From Candidatus Magasanikiibacteriota bacterium (GTDB lineage: Bacteria > Patescibacteriota > Patescibacteriia > Magasanikbacterales > UBA922): a DNA stretch of 21,988 nucleotides. This document shows, piece by piece, positions 7,746-15,354 of the stretch; positions within the stretch are counted from its first letter, which is position 1, and each line of letters opens with the position of its first letter. The stretch covers positions 1 to 21,988 of the forward strand of contig QIHL01000024.1 in NCBI GenBank assembly GCA_003230965.1, written 5' to 3'. The notes under the pieces are model-generated. The model was not told the origin of the DNA and ran no database searches. It saw only the letters and a program-made list of their open reading frames with translations. The position numbers were made by a program, and so were the translations under genes.

Positions 7746-7756
7746 TCACCCCCTTT
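7746..7756 (-). promoter_or_regulatory. Strong ribosome-binding site of the pilin gene
   Basis: The minus strand reads AAAGGGGGTGA four bases before ATG, pairing well with the 3' end of 16S rRNA (GGxGGTGA). Nearly every other gene in the window lacks such a site, so this one stands out and fixes the pilin start. Confidence 0.8.
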
Positions 7757-7802
7757 CGTATGTCATTTATTGTCATAAAAAATAATTAAAAAACTAAAAC
7801 TA

Positions 7803-8189
7803 TTATTCTACTTTTGCCAGTATCTTTTTTACTCTGTCAACTGTTTCTGATGGTTTGAAATGTGCTTTGATAAGATAATCTGCAGCACCCAAATCTTGCC
7901 CTCTGTCTACATCATCCTTTTGCCCCAGATTCGTAAGCAGAATAACAGGAATTTTTTTTGTACTATCATTCTTTTTTAATTGTTCAAGTACAGTAAAACC
8001 GTCAAGCTTTGGTAGAAGAATATCAAGGAGAACAATATCAGGTTTTTTCTTTTTTACTGCTGCAAGACCAGCTTCTCCATCTTCTGCAACATATATTGTA
8101 AATCCTTCCATTTCAAATTTAGTCTTATAAATATTGGCAAGAAATTTATCATCTTCAACCAATACAACAACAATTTTTTTATTTACCAT
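7803..8189 (-). CDS. Single-domain response regulator (CheY-like receiver)
   Basis: This is a stand-alone receiver domain of 128 residues that takes a phosphoryl group from a histidine kinase and signals by protein contact. All key residues are present: the acidic pocket E12-D13-D14, phosphoacceptor D56 (LLDILLP), T86 (LLTN) and K108 (YLIKAH). There is no DNA-binding or output domain. It lies between pilM and the pilin, so a role in pilus control, as for PilG/PilH or PilZ-linked receivers, is a fair inference. No kinase is in the window. The ATG at 8189 lacks a Shine-Dalgarno site. Confidence 0.92.
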   Translation of the reverse strand: MVNKKIVVVLVEDDKFLANIYKTKFEMEGFTIYVAEDGEAGLAAVKKKKPDIVLLDILLPKLDGFTVLEQLKKNDSTKKIPVILLTNLGQKDDVDRGQDLGAADYLIKAHFKPSETVDRVKKILAKVE

Positions 8190-8218
8190 ACAAACAAAAA
8201 TTATAATACAATAAAACT

Positions 8219-8247
8219 AGTATACCACAATACGTATAAATTGTGAA
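8219..8247 (-). promoter_or_regulatory. Promoter of the response regulator (and perhaps the pilin)
   Basis: On the minus strand a -35 TTCACA (5 of 6 consensus, 8247-8242), a 17-base spacer and an extended -10 TGGTATACT (8227-8219) give a leader of about 22 bases. A second -10, TATAAT (8205-8200), sits 10 bases before the ATG and could start a shorter transcript. Confidence 0.65.
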
Positions 8248-8264
8248 TATGACTGTGGATATGA

Positions 8265-9407
8265 TTAGTGTACTAAATTGCGTAAAGCTAAACCGACCGA
8301 GACAGACATGCGCGGTGCAATAGTATCAAGAAGTGGCTTCACACCCTGCTGATATACAACACGCGCCCACGGATCACCAACAAATGTTTTTATCTGAAAT
8401 GTTTTCTCTATCCGTGAAATTAAAAAAGGGAAGACACCAGAACCACCTGATAAAATAATTTTTTCTGGACGTTTATTTTCATTTCCTAACTGACGCAAAA
8501 AAATATCAAATCCATATTTAATTTCTTTTACAATTGAATCCATGACAGGATCAAACATGCTCACTTGTTCGTCTGTGAGATTCATTGATGACACATCATA
8601 TTTTAGGTTCTGAGCATATAAATCATCCACGCCAAAAACTTTAGCCAAAATATGATCAAGTGTATTACCACCAACCTGTATACTTCTGTGTGTCATTGGT
8701 AATCCTTGATCCATTATAAAAAAATTTGTTCGTTCTGCACCCACATCTACTACCATAACAATTGCCGTGTCATTACCGACCAGTGAACGTTCAAGCGCAA
8801 ATGCCTCAGTCTCTAATTCATTCAAATGTAATCCAGCTCTTTGAAAAATTAAACTATAAAAACGCACAAGATCTTTTGGTGCTGCAGTCACCAACACATG
8901 AATATTTTTCTTTTTTTTATCTTGATCTGTTTGTGGAATCAACTGATGAACAATCTGCATGCTATCTATTGGCTTCTGAAGCAATTTTTTTATTTCTATA
9001 TTTACTAAATTATCTACTTCTTTATCTGGAACTTGCGGTAGCGTTATTACTGCATGAAATATATGTGAAACTGGTAAACTTGCAGCTACATTTCGTGTAG
9101 TTGCACGTGCTTTTTTTACAAGAAGTTTTAGATATCCAGCATATTTTTCTATTCGCTTATCTTCATCTTGAACTACATTCTCTTTTTTTACTTTATCAGG
9201 CGCAAAATCTATTCCATGTCCTTCCTTTATAAGATCTTCAGTTGTTTTTTCTGGTAAAGCAGGAGGATGAATATCAAGTGCCTCATCTAAAATTCCATAA
9301 GTCCACAACAATGGACGTCCTTTCCGCTTATGCAATTCAACAAGTTTGATACCATGCGCACCGATATCAACACCAAGATAAGATTGTTCGTGAAAAAATA
9401 ATGACAT
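8265..9407 (-). CDS. pilM: Type IV pilus assembly protein PilM
   Basis: PilM is an actin-like ATP-binding protein at the cytoplasmic face of the type IV pilus machine, where it binds the PilN N terminus. The 380-residue product has the FtsA/PilM pattern: GVDIGAHGIKLVEL at residues 12-25 (phosphate 1), a VVVDVGAERTNFFIMDQG segment (phosphate 2), and ILSGGSGVFPFL near the C terminus (adenosine loop). I chose the ATG at 9407. The longer frame opening at 9434 uses a GTG that lies over the -10 box. Residues 40-75 hold a Pro/Glu/Lys-rich insert that looks unstructured. PilN, PilO and PilB are not in the window, so the pilus genes are split. Confidence 0.9.
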   Translation of the reverse strand: MSLFFHEQSYLGVDIGAHGIKLVELHKRKGRPLLWTYGILDEALDIHPPALPEKTTEDLIKEGHGIDFAPDKVKKENVVQDEDKRIEKYAGYLKLLVKKARATTRNVAASLPVSHIFHAVITLPQVPDKEVDNLVNIEIKKLLQKPIDSMQIVHQLIPQTDQDKKKKNIHVLVTAAPKDLVRFYSLIFQRAGLHLNELETEAFALERSLVGNDTAIVMVVDVGAERTNFFIMDQGLPMTHRSIQVGGNTLDHILAKVFGVDDLYAQNLKYDVSSMNLTDEQVSMFDPVMDSIVKEIKYGFDIFLRQLGNENKRPEKIILSGGSGVFPFLISRIEKTFQIKTFVGDPWARVVYQQGVKPLLDTIAPRMSVSVGLALRNLVH

Positions 9408-9424
9408 AAAAAGTATTTTATAAA

Positions 9425-9433
9425 AGTATATCA
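9425..9433 (-). promoter_or_regulatory. Extended -10 promoter of pilM
   Basis: The minus strand reads TGATATACT, 17 bases before the ATG at 9407. The predicted start of transcription leaves a leader of about 11 bases without a ribosome-binding site. No good -35 is seen. It diverges from the cysS promoter. Confidence 0.5.
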
Positions 9434-9457
9434 CATTTATAAATTATCTGCCATACG

Positions 9458-9483
9458 TTGTAAATAAAATTTGTAAATTACAA
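9458..9483. repeat. TTGTAAAT repeats in the pilM-cysS divergent spacer
   Basis: TTGTAAAT occurs at 9458-9465 and 9471-9478 (13-base spacing). The second copy is part of a 13-base palindrome, TTGTAAATTACAA (9471-9483). The position between two divergent promoters is where an operator would lie, but AT-rich DNA gives such repeats by chance quite often. Confidence 0.3.
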
Positions 9484-9515
9484 TATAAATGATACATTAC
9501 ATTTTATGCTCTGCC

Positions 9516-9545
9516 TTGCTTATTCTAGCCTTTCTCCAGTATACT
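9516..9545 (+). promoter_or_regulatory. Possible cysS promoter
   Basis: TTGCTT (9516-9521), an 18-base spacer and TATACT (9540-9545) would give a leader of about 19 bases. A second -10-like TATTAT (9553-9558) lies 12 bases before the ATG. Neither has a TGn extension, so the choice is open. Confidence 0.4.
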
Positions 9546-9570
9546 ATCAATATATTATACCTACACAAAT

Positions 9571-10947
9571 ATGCTCAAACTCTTTAATACCAAAACTCAT
9601 AAAAAAGAAATCTTTCATCCTCTCTATGGAAATCATGTTGGTCTATATACTTGCGGTCCAACAGTGTATAACTATGCTCACATCGGCAATCTACGTACAT
9701 ACGTCTTTGAAGATATTTTGCGTAGAACACTAAAGTATCACAAATACAATATCACGCACGTAATGAACATTACTGATGTCGGACATCTTACTGACGATGC
9801 AGACGCTGGTGAAGACAAAATAGAAAAAGGTGCAAAACGAGAAGGCAAGAGTGCACAGGATATCGCAAAATTTTATACAGAAGCATTTATTCATAACATT
9901 CAAGACCTAAACATTCTTAACCCAACAATATGGTGCAATGCAAGTGACAACATTAAAGAACAAATTGATTTAGTACAAACATTGATTAACAAAGGACACA
10001 CATACAAGACAAAAGATGGCATTTATTTTGATACCACCACATTTCCAACATACGGTGATATGGCTGGATTAAAAAACCAAGAGTTGAAAGCTGGAGCACG
10101 TGTTGATGTGGGCGAAAAAAAACATCTACACGATTTTGCTCTATGGAAATTTACAGCACCGGGAACAACTCGCCAGATGGAGTGGGAAGCCTTTGGGTGC
10201 CGTGGATTTCCAGGCTGGCATGTAGAATGTTCTGCTATGAGCATGAAATATCTTGGTGAACAATTTGATATTCATTGCGGTGGAATTGATCATGTGCCTA
10301 TTCACCACACAAATGAAATCGCACAGTCAGAAGCTGTGACAGGCAAACATCCATCAGTAAATTTTTGGATGCACGGAGAATTTTTGATTATTGATAATGA
10401 TAAAATGGCAAAATCTGGCAACAATTTTATCACCTTGCAAACACTCAAGGACAATGGTTTTAGTCCACTCGCCTATCGCTATTTTCTCTTGCAAACACAC
10501 TACCGTAAACAGCTTACATTTTCTTTTGAAGCACTTGATGCGGCACAAAATGGACTACATCGCCTGCGTGAAAAAATCCATAATATTCCAAAAGATCAGC
10601 AAGGTGATCCACATCTACTGCATCAATTTGAAAATGTCATAGATGATGATTTGAATACACCAGAAGCATTGGCTATACTTTGGACAGGATTGAAAGATGG
10701 TTTAGTTAATCTTGAAATTATTATTGAATGTGATAAAATACTTGGACTAAACTTACACGAAACAACAAATGTAAATATAGATATTCCAAAACATGTACAA
10801 GAATTACTAAAACAACGCAAGTGTGCACGCGATGAAAAAGATTGGATAACTAGCGACCGTTTGCGTGATGAAATTGCTACTTTGGGATTTTTAGTTGAAG
10901 ATAAAAACAACGGACAAGAAGTAAAAAACTATAAACATAAAAAATAA
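9571..10947 (+). CDS. cysS: Cysteinyl-tRNA synthetase
   Basis: CysS is a class I synthetase that charges tRNA-Cys. The 458-residue protein has zinc ligand C28 (YTCGPTVY), the HIGH motif as HIGN (37-40), further zinc ligands in GWHVECSAM and GGIDHVPIHHTNE, and the KMSKS loop as KMAKS (278-282). The C-terminal helical anticodon-binding part is present, with the RKCARDEKDWITSDRLRDEI segment typical of the family. Length is normal. The ATG at 9571 has no Shine-Dalgarno site. It is the first of seven rightward genes, but 34 bases separate it from the next and they need not be one operon. Confidence 0.97.
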   Translation: MLKLFNTKTHKKEIFHPLYGNHVGLYTCGPTVYNYAHIGNLRTYVFEDILRRTLKYHKYNITHVMNITDVGHLTDDADAGEDKIEKGAKREGKSAQDIAKFYTEAFIHNIQDLNILNPTIWCNASDNIKEQIDLVQTLINKGHTYKTKDGIYFDTTTFPTYGDMAGLKNQELKAGARVDVGEKKHLHDFALWKFTAPGTTRQMEWEAFGCRGFPGWHVECSAMSMKYLGEQFDIHCGGIDHVPIHHTNEIAQSEAVTGKHPSVNFWMHGEFLIIDNDKMAKSGNNFITLQTLKDNGFSPLAYRYFLLQTHYRKQLTFSFEALDAAQNGLHRLREKIHNIPKDQQGDPHLLHQFENVIDDDLNTPEALAILWTGLKDGLVNLEIIIECDKILGLNLHETTNVNIDIPKHVQELLKQRKCARDEKDWITSDRLRDEIATLGFLVEDKNNGQEVKNYKHKK

Positions 10948-10981
10948 TACTTAATAGACTATTTATTCTTAAATCAAAAAT

Positions 10982-11548
10982 ATGAATAGCACAACAAAAA
11001 ATTGGATCATCGGCATACTCGTCGTCGCAATCATTATTATCCTAGTTTCACGCAATCATCAAACCACGCCAGCTATCCAAACTAATTCACCAACTCAACC
11101 TATTACACAACAAACAAAAAAAGCACAAAAAAGTACCAACATAACTCAAAAAACAATACAAAAGACTACAGCTACACCCGCAACAAAACAAACACCTACT
11201 ACTGAAACAACAAATCTAAAAACAACAACTACTCCATCTGCACTTGTGGTTTCCTATACAAACAAAGCCTACGGCTACAGCATACAAATTCCAAAAACTT
11301 GGTACTGGAATCAAATGAATGTCCCTGTTCTCACATTATCTGCATCAAAAATCACTACTGTTGAAGAACCACTTACAAACGATAACATGAAAATTATACG
11401 TGCTGATCAACCTATTCCAAGTAACAACGTCGTAGTAATTAATCTAGGAATTTCTGGAGGAGCATCATTCAAAGCAATATATCTGAAATCTAATAAACAT
11501 ACACAAACAATTCAAACCATCATCAAATCGTTCATACCCAAAAAATAA
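10982..11548 (+). CDS. Membrane-anchored PsbP-like protein
   Basis: The exact role is unknown. The 188-residue product has one N-terminal membrane helix (residues about 5-23, WIIGILVVAIIIILV) with a short cytoplasmic tail. A linker of about 65 residues made almost only of Thr, Gln, Lys, Pro and Ala follows. The small C-terminal domain starts near residue 88 (VVSYTNKAYGYSIQIPKTW). That YGYSIQIPKTW opening is the hallmark of PsbP-like/DUF1795 domains, which are common on the outer side of the membrane in Patescibacteria and Gram-positives. The orientation is inferred. The linker is probably a wall- or S-layer-spanning spacer. It follows cysS by 34 bases, with no clear promoter. Confidence 0.7.
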   Translation: MNSTTKNWIIGILVVAIIIILVSRNHQTTPAIQTNSPTQPITQQTKKAQKSTNITQKTIQKTTATPATKQTPTTETTNLKTTTTPSALVVSYTNKAYGYSIQIPKTWYWNQMNVPVLTLSASKITTVEEPLTNDNMKIIRADQPIPSNNVVVINLGISGGASFKAIYLKSNKHTQTIQTIIKSFIPKK

Positions 11549-11597
11549 ATACACAATGTGAAACAACAACCATATAATCATACAAGCGTGATATTTG

Positions 11598-11622
11598 TAC
11601 ACAAGTGACGTATCTTTGTGTA
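11598..11622. repeat. Inverted repeat before the secretion-gene promoter
   Basis: TACACAA (11598-11604) and TTGTGTA (11616-11622) form a 7-bp stem with an 11-base loop. GCGA and a T7 run follow. It may be a weak terminator for the PsbP-like gene or an operator placed 20-45 bases upstream of the -10 at 11644. The sequence alone does not decide. Confidence 0.35.
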
Positions 11623-11640
11623 GCGATTTTTTTCTCTTTC

Positions 11641-11649
11641 TGGTATACT
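11641..11649 (+). promoter_or_regulatory. Extended -10 promoter of the secretion-gene cluster
   Basis: TGGTATACT is followed by exactly 8 bases (ATCCTTGT) and the ATG at 11658. There is no recognisable -35 at 16-18 bases. Transcription should begin within about two bases of the ATG, making the mRNA leaderless. Confidence 0.65.
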
Positions 11650-11657
11650 ATCCTTGT

Positions 11658-12281
11658 ATGGCTTTTACACCTGATACATCAAAGACAAAAGAACAATCAA
11701 CAAAACAAAAACTGGAGCAAAATGTTTCATCTGTTTCGGCTACGCCAAAAACACCAGCGTCTATTCAAGAACAGCAGACACCGACACAAGAACAAAACAC
11801 ACAACTAACTAACAATGCTGAACAACAACCATCCGCGCTCTCACAAGAACATTATACAACACCTGAAGTATCATCAGATATCAATCCAAAAAATAAAGCT
11901 AATTTTTTGGATAACGCTATAAATGAATTAAAAAACAAACTTTTTAGACAGAAAAAAAAACAAACTCATATTTCTCAAGTGCGTGATGAACTTACTGTAA
12001 AAATTGAACATGTTATGGAAGAAGGATTAAACGATGCATACGATGAACTTACGCAGATTCAAAAACAAGAATTCAAAATTAAAGGAGAAGAGACTGCTTT
12101 TCAAATACGAAATGTTCTTGCGACTACAAAAATGAGCATCAAAAAACGTATTCGTAAAATTCTTAAATTCCTAATTTCTTGGCTCAATATGCTTCCAGGT
12201 ATCAATCATTTTTTCTTGGAGCAGGAAGCAAAAATTAAAACTGACAAAATAATTTCGTTAAATGAAAGAACGAAAAAATAA
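11658..12281 (+). CDS. Conserved coiled-coil protein upstream of the type IV secretion ATPase
   Basis: I do not recognise a named family. The 207-residue product starts MAFTPDTSKTKEQ. I chose this ATG because an extended -10 lies 8 bases before it; the frame open upstream of it overlaps that promoter. The first 80 residues are Gln/Thr/Pro-rich and look disordered. From about residue 95 on it is charged and helical (VRDELTVKIEHVMEEGLNDAYDEL...), probably a coiled coil. A short hydrophobic patch, ILKFLISWLNMLPGINHFFL, near residues 170-190 could sit on the membrane. Only three bases separate it from the ATPase gene, so the two are co-transcribed and the product is likely a partner of that machine. 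Confidence 0.75.
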   Translation: MAFTPDTSKTKEQSTKQKLEQNVSSVSATPKTPASIQEQQTPTQEQNTQLTNNAEQQPSALSQEHYTTPEVSSDINPKNKANFLDNAINELKNKLFRQKKKQTHISQVRDELTVKIEHVMEEGLNDAYDELTQIQKQEFKIKGEETAFQIRNVLATTKMSIKKRIRKILKFLISWLNMLPGINHFFLEQEAKIKTDKIISLNERTKK

Positions 12282-12284
12282 CTC

Positions 12285-14861
12285 ATGTCACTATTACAAC
12301 TCACAGTCGGAGTATTTCCGGCCACACAAACTCAACCTACGCCAATTGATCCAACACTGATCATATTTCTTTTTGTTCTCATCGGTGTTTTGCTCATCAT
12401 CGGTGTTTTGTTTATGATTCGCAGTATTTGGCATTTCACAAGTAAAATGGTCAAAGGATTTAGCCGTGTTGTTCTGCAAATTATGGTACCAAAAGAACGA
12501 AAATCAGAAGGACAAGGTGGGCAAGCAGGAACAGAAGATCGTTTGGAACAAGTGAAAGAAGAAATTGGTATTACTGAAACTTTTTTTTCAGCATTGGCAG
12601 GATTGAAAGCACAACGTGGATTACTCAATTGGCTTCGTGGTCGCGAAGATCACTTAAGTTGCGAAATTATTGCACACAATAATTTGATTTATTTCTATAT
12701 CAACCTGCCTACAAAACTGCGTCAACTTGTAGAGCAACAAATCAATGCACAATATCCGTACGCCGAAATTACAGAGATAGTTGATTTTAATTTATTTTCT
12801 GAACACAGTGCAATTGTTGGTGGATATTTGGTTGGTAAACATAGAGGTATTTTTCCATTCAAAACATACAAAAAAATGGAATCTGATCCATTGACTGCGA
12901 TTTTGAATGTTCTTGCAAAAACACCAGAACACAATAGTGCACTAGCAATTCAGTTTATTTTACGTAGTTCACACAGACGTTGGAGAAATAAAAGCATTGG
13001 AATTGTACATGAAGTAAAAAAAGGTAAAAAAATTGAACGTCTTAGTACTGAAACGTGGTTCACAAAAATAATACATCTCTTTTTTGAAACACTTGGAGAT
13101 CTTTTCAATTCATCCAAAAAAGATCCAATGAATAAAGAAGAACATTACCAACCAACCGCCATGGAAGAAGAAATGTTGAAAGGAATAGAAGAAAAATTGA
13201 CAAAAGGTGGTATGGACGTCACCGCCCGTGTCTTGAGTGTATCCGATAACGCAGAAACTGCACGCATGCACCTAGATAACTTCATAAGTGCATTCAGCCA
13301 ATACAACTCATATCACTATGGTAATACCTTTCATGCTGTAATTCCACGAAATCAAACAACGCTTATTCGTGATTTTATATATCGTTCATTCAACGAAAAA
13401 TACTATACTATATTAAATACAGAAGAAATGGCATCATTATGGCATTTGCCACTTCATTCTACAGAAGCTCCAAACATTAAGTGGCTCTCTGGACGGCAAT
13501 CTCCACCTCCATCAAATATACCAACCGAAGGTTTATTACTTGGTTTTGTTGATTATCGTGGCATAAAGCAAGATGTTCATATGAAAAAAGCAGATAGGCG
13601 GCGACATCTGTATATTATTGGAAAGTCTGGAAGTGGAAAAAGTGTTACAATTGCAAATCTTGCAATTCAAGATATTAAAAAAGGGCATGGTGTTTGTGTT
13701 GTTGATCCACATGGTGATTTGATAGAGGCAATTATTGAACATATTCCAAAAGAACGTGCAGATGATGTTGTTATTTTTGATCCATCTGATATGGAACGAC
13801 CAGTAGGATTAAATATGTTGGAAGCAAAAACACCAGATCAAAAAGACTTTGCTGTACAAGAAATGATTGGTATTTTTTATAAACTATTCCCTCCAGAAAT
13901 GATTGGTCCAATGTTTGAACACCAAATGCGCAATGTTATGTTAACACTTATGGCAGACATTAATGATACGGGCACAATTATTGATATTCCACGCATGTTT
14001 ACTGATGATGATTTTGTTTCACTATATAAAAATAAATTAAAAGATCCTGTAGTACGTGCCTTTTGGGATAAAGAAATGGCAAAAACAAGTGATTTTCATA
14101 AATCAGAAATGCTTGGTTATTTAATTTCAAAACTTGGTAGATTTGTTGAAAATGAAATGATGCGTAATATTATGGGACAACAAAAATCTGGATTTAACTT
14201 TCGTGAAATAATGGATAATCAAAAAATTTTATTGGTAAATTTGGCAAAAGGCAGGACTGGAGAAATTAATGGAAAATTACTTGGACTAATTATTGTAGCA
14301 AAACTTCAAATGGCAGCAATGGCGCGAGCTGACTCAGACGAAGAAAATCGTAAAGACTTTTATCTTTATATTGATGAATTTCAAAACTTTGTAACAGATT
14401 CAATTGCAACTATTCTATCTGAGGCTCGTAAATATCGCCTTGATCTTATTATCGCTCACCAATACATGGGGCAACTTACAGACGACAAAGGAAGATCAGA
14501 AATCCGCGATGCAGTATTAGGTAATATCGGTACAATTATGGTTGGACGTATAGGACCAGAAGATTCGGAAATCTTGTCCAAAGAATTTGCACCAACTTTT
14601 GGCTCATACGATTTATTAAATACACCACAATATTCTTTTTATATAAAAGAGTTGATTGATAACCAAGCAAGTAAGCCATTTTTGCTCCATGCGTATCCAC
14701 CAATGCAAGGAAATAAAAAATTGGCATCAGTAATTAAACAACTCTCTCGTCTAAAATATGGACGTGAACGTAGCATCGTAGAATCAGAAATTCTAGAACG
14801 TACTAAACTTGATTCTGGGGTTAGTGAAAGTAAGAACGATATGATTGAACCTAGTTTATAA
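12285..14861 (+). CDS. VirD4/TraG-like type IV secretion ATPase
   Basis: This is probably a membrane-bound, DNA-handling ATPase of a conjugation-like type IV secretion system. The 858-residue protein starts with one or two membrane helices (residues about 24-47, LIIFLFVLIGVLLIIGVLFMI). An alpha/beta region of about 380 residues follows, and then the motor domain: Walker A GKSGSGKS (446-453), CVVDPHGDLIEAI, and Walker B YIDEF with D697-E698. After Walker B comes LSEARKYRLDLIIAHQYMGQL, the TraG/TraD C-terminal (TraM-recognition) pattern. Similar proteins are often labelled VirB4-like or DUF87/AAA-like in Patescibacteria, and the large N-terminal part would fit that too. It lies between its coiled-coil neighbour and a VirB2-like pilin, which supports a secretion or DNA-transfer role. 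No relaxase is seen. Confidence 0.88.
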   Translation: MSLLQLTVGVFPATQTQPTPIDPTLIIFLFVLIGVLLIIGVLFMIRSIWHFTSKMVKGFSRVVLQIMVPKERKSEGQGGQAGTEDRLEQVKEEIGITETFFSALAGLKAQRGLLNWLRGREDHLSCEIIAHNNLIYFYINLPTKLRQLVEQQINAQYPYAEITEIVDFNLFSEHSAIVGGYLVGKHRGIFPFKTYKKMESDPLTAILNVLAKTPEHNSALAIQFILRSSHRRWRNKSIGIVHEVKKGKKIERLSTETWFTKIIHLFFETLGDLFNSSKKDPMNKEEHYQPTAMEEEMLKGIEEKLTKGGMDVTARVLSVSDNAETARMHLDNFISAFSQYNSYHYGNTFHAVIPRNQTTLIRDFIYRSFNEKYYTILNTEEMASLWHLPLHSTEAPNIKWLSGRQSPPPSNIPTEGLLLGFVDYRGIKQDVHMKKADRRRHLYIIGKSGSGKSVTIANLAIQDIKKGHGVCVVDPHGDLIEAIIEHIPKERADDVVIFDPSDMERPVGLNMLEAKTPDQKDFAVQEMIGIFYKLFPPEMIGPMFEHQMRNVMLTLMADINDTGTIIDIPRMFTDDDFVSLYKNKLKDPVVRAFWDKEMAKTSDFHKSEMLGYLISKLGRFVENEMMRNIMGQQKSGFNFREIMDNQKILLVNLAKGRTGEINGKLLGLIIVAKLQMAAMARADSDEENRKDFYLYIDEFQNFVTDSIATILSEARKYRLDLIIAHQYMGQLTDDKGRSEIRDAVLGNIGTIMVGRIGPEDSEILSKEFAPTFGSYDLLNTPQYSFYIKELIDNQASKPFLLHAYPPMQGNKKLASVIKQLSRLKYGRERSIVESEILERTKLDSGVSESKNDMIEPSL

Positions 14862-14889
14862 TTTTTATTTATTCTTTATCTCTTTATCT

Positions 14890-15255
14890 ATGTACAAACG
14901 TCTTCTATATTGGTTCGGACTGATATTAACAATGCTGATAGCACTTCCTGTATTTGCCGATGATTATGGGACAGCAAATACAGCCAAAGCATCAGGTTTA
15001 TCAAGGTATGGCAAGTCTTTATTCCATATCTCAGGAAATATTGTTTCTGCTGTTCTATCATTGGTAGGAATTATATTTTTTATCCTTATGTTATATGGAG
15101 GATTTGAATGGATGACCTCTCGAGGAAAAGAGGACCAAACAAAAAAATCGTTGGAAATTATTTGGGGCGGTGTCATTGGTTTAATGATTGTATTGGCAGC
15201 GTACGCAATTACTATGTTCATGACAAGCAATATCATCATGCCGGCAATTCATTAA
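14890..15255 (+). CDS. VirB2/TrbC-like pilin-type membrane protein
   Basis: This small membrane protein resembles the conjugative pilin VirB2/TrbC. The 121-residue product has a signal peptide (residues 1-23, cleavage near VFA|DD), a short polar stretch, membrane helix 1 (about 50-70, ending YGG), a positively charged turn (FEWMTSRGKEDQTKKSLEI) and membrane helix 2 (about 92-112). Two helices joined by a basic cytoplasmic loop is the VirB2 plan. The WMTSRG turn is common in Patescibacteria homologues. I chose the ATG at 14890 since it starts right at the signal peptide; the open frame from 14845 would add a nonsense-like stretch. A TATAAT at 14857-14862, overlapping the stop of the ATPase gene, could add transcription with a leader of about 21 bases. 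Confidence 0.85.
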   Translation: MYKRLLYWFGLILTMLIALPVFADDYGTANTAKASGLSRYGKSLFHISGNIVSAVLSLVGIIFFILMLYGGFEWMTSRGKEDQTKKSLEIIWGGVIGLMIVLAAYAITMFMTSNIIMPAIH

Positions 15256-15260
15256 TACGC

Positions 15261-15280
15261 ACATGCTATCCGCATGTTTT
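15261..15280 (+). terminator. Weak terminator after the VirB2-like gene
   Basis: ACATGC (15261-15266), loop TATCC, GCATGT (15272-15277), then TTT (15278-15280; the stem's last T makes the run four). The stem is perfect but only 6 bp and the T run is short, so read-through is likely. Confidence 0.4.
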
Positions 15281-15354
15281 CCACCTGACGAACTGACACA
15301 AGCATCAGTATGTGGTAAACTTTTTTATAGTACTGTTTTTTGAATAATGAATAT

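Noticed and set aside
12361..12420. Small tandem repeat (atcggtgttttg twice, 18-base period) in the ATPase gene
   Set aside because: It encodes a repetitive membrane helix (IGVLLI-IGVLFM) and is explained by that.
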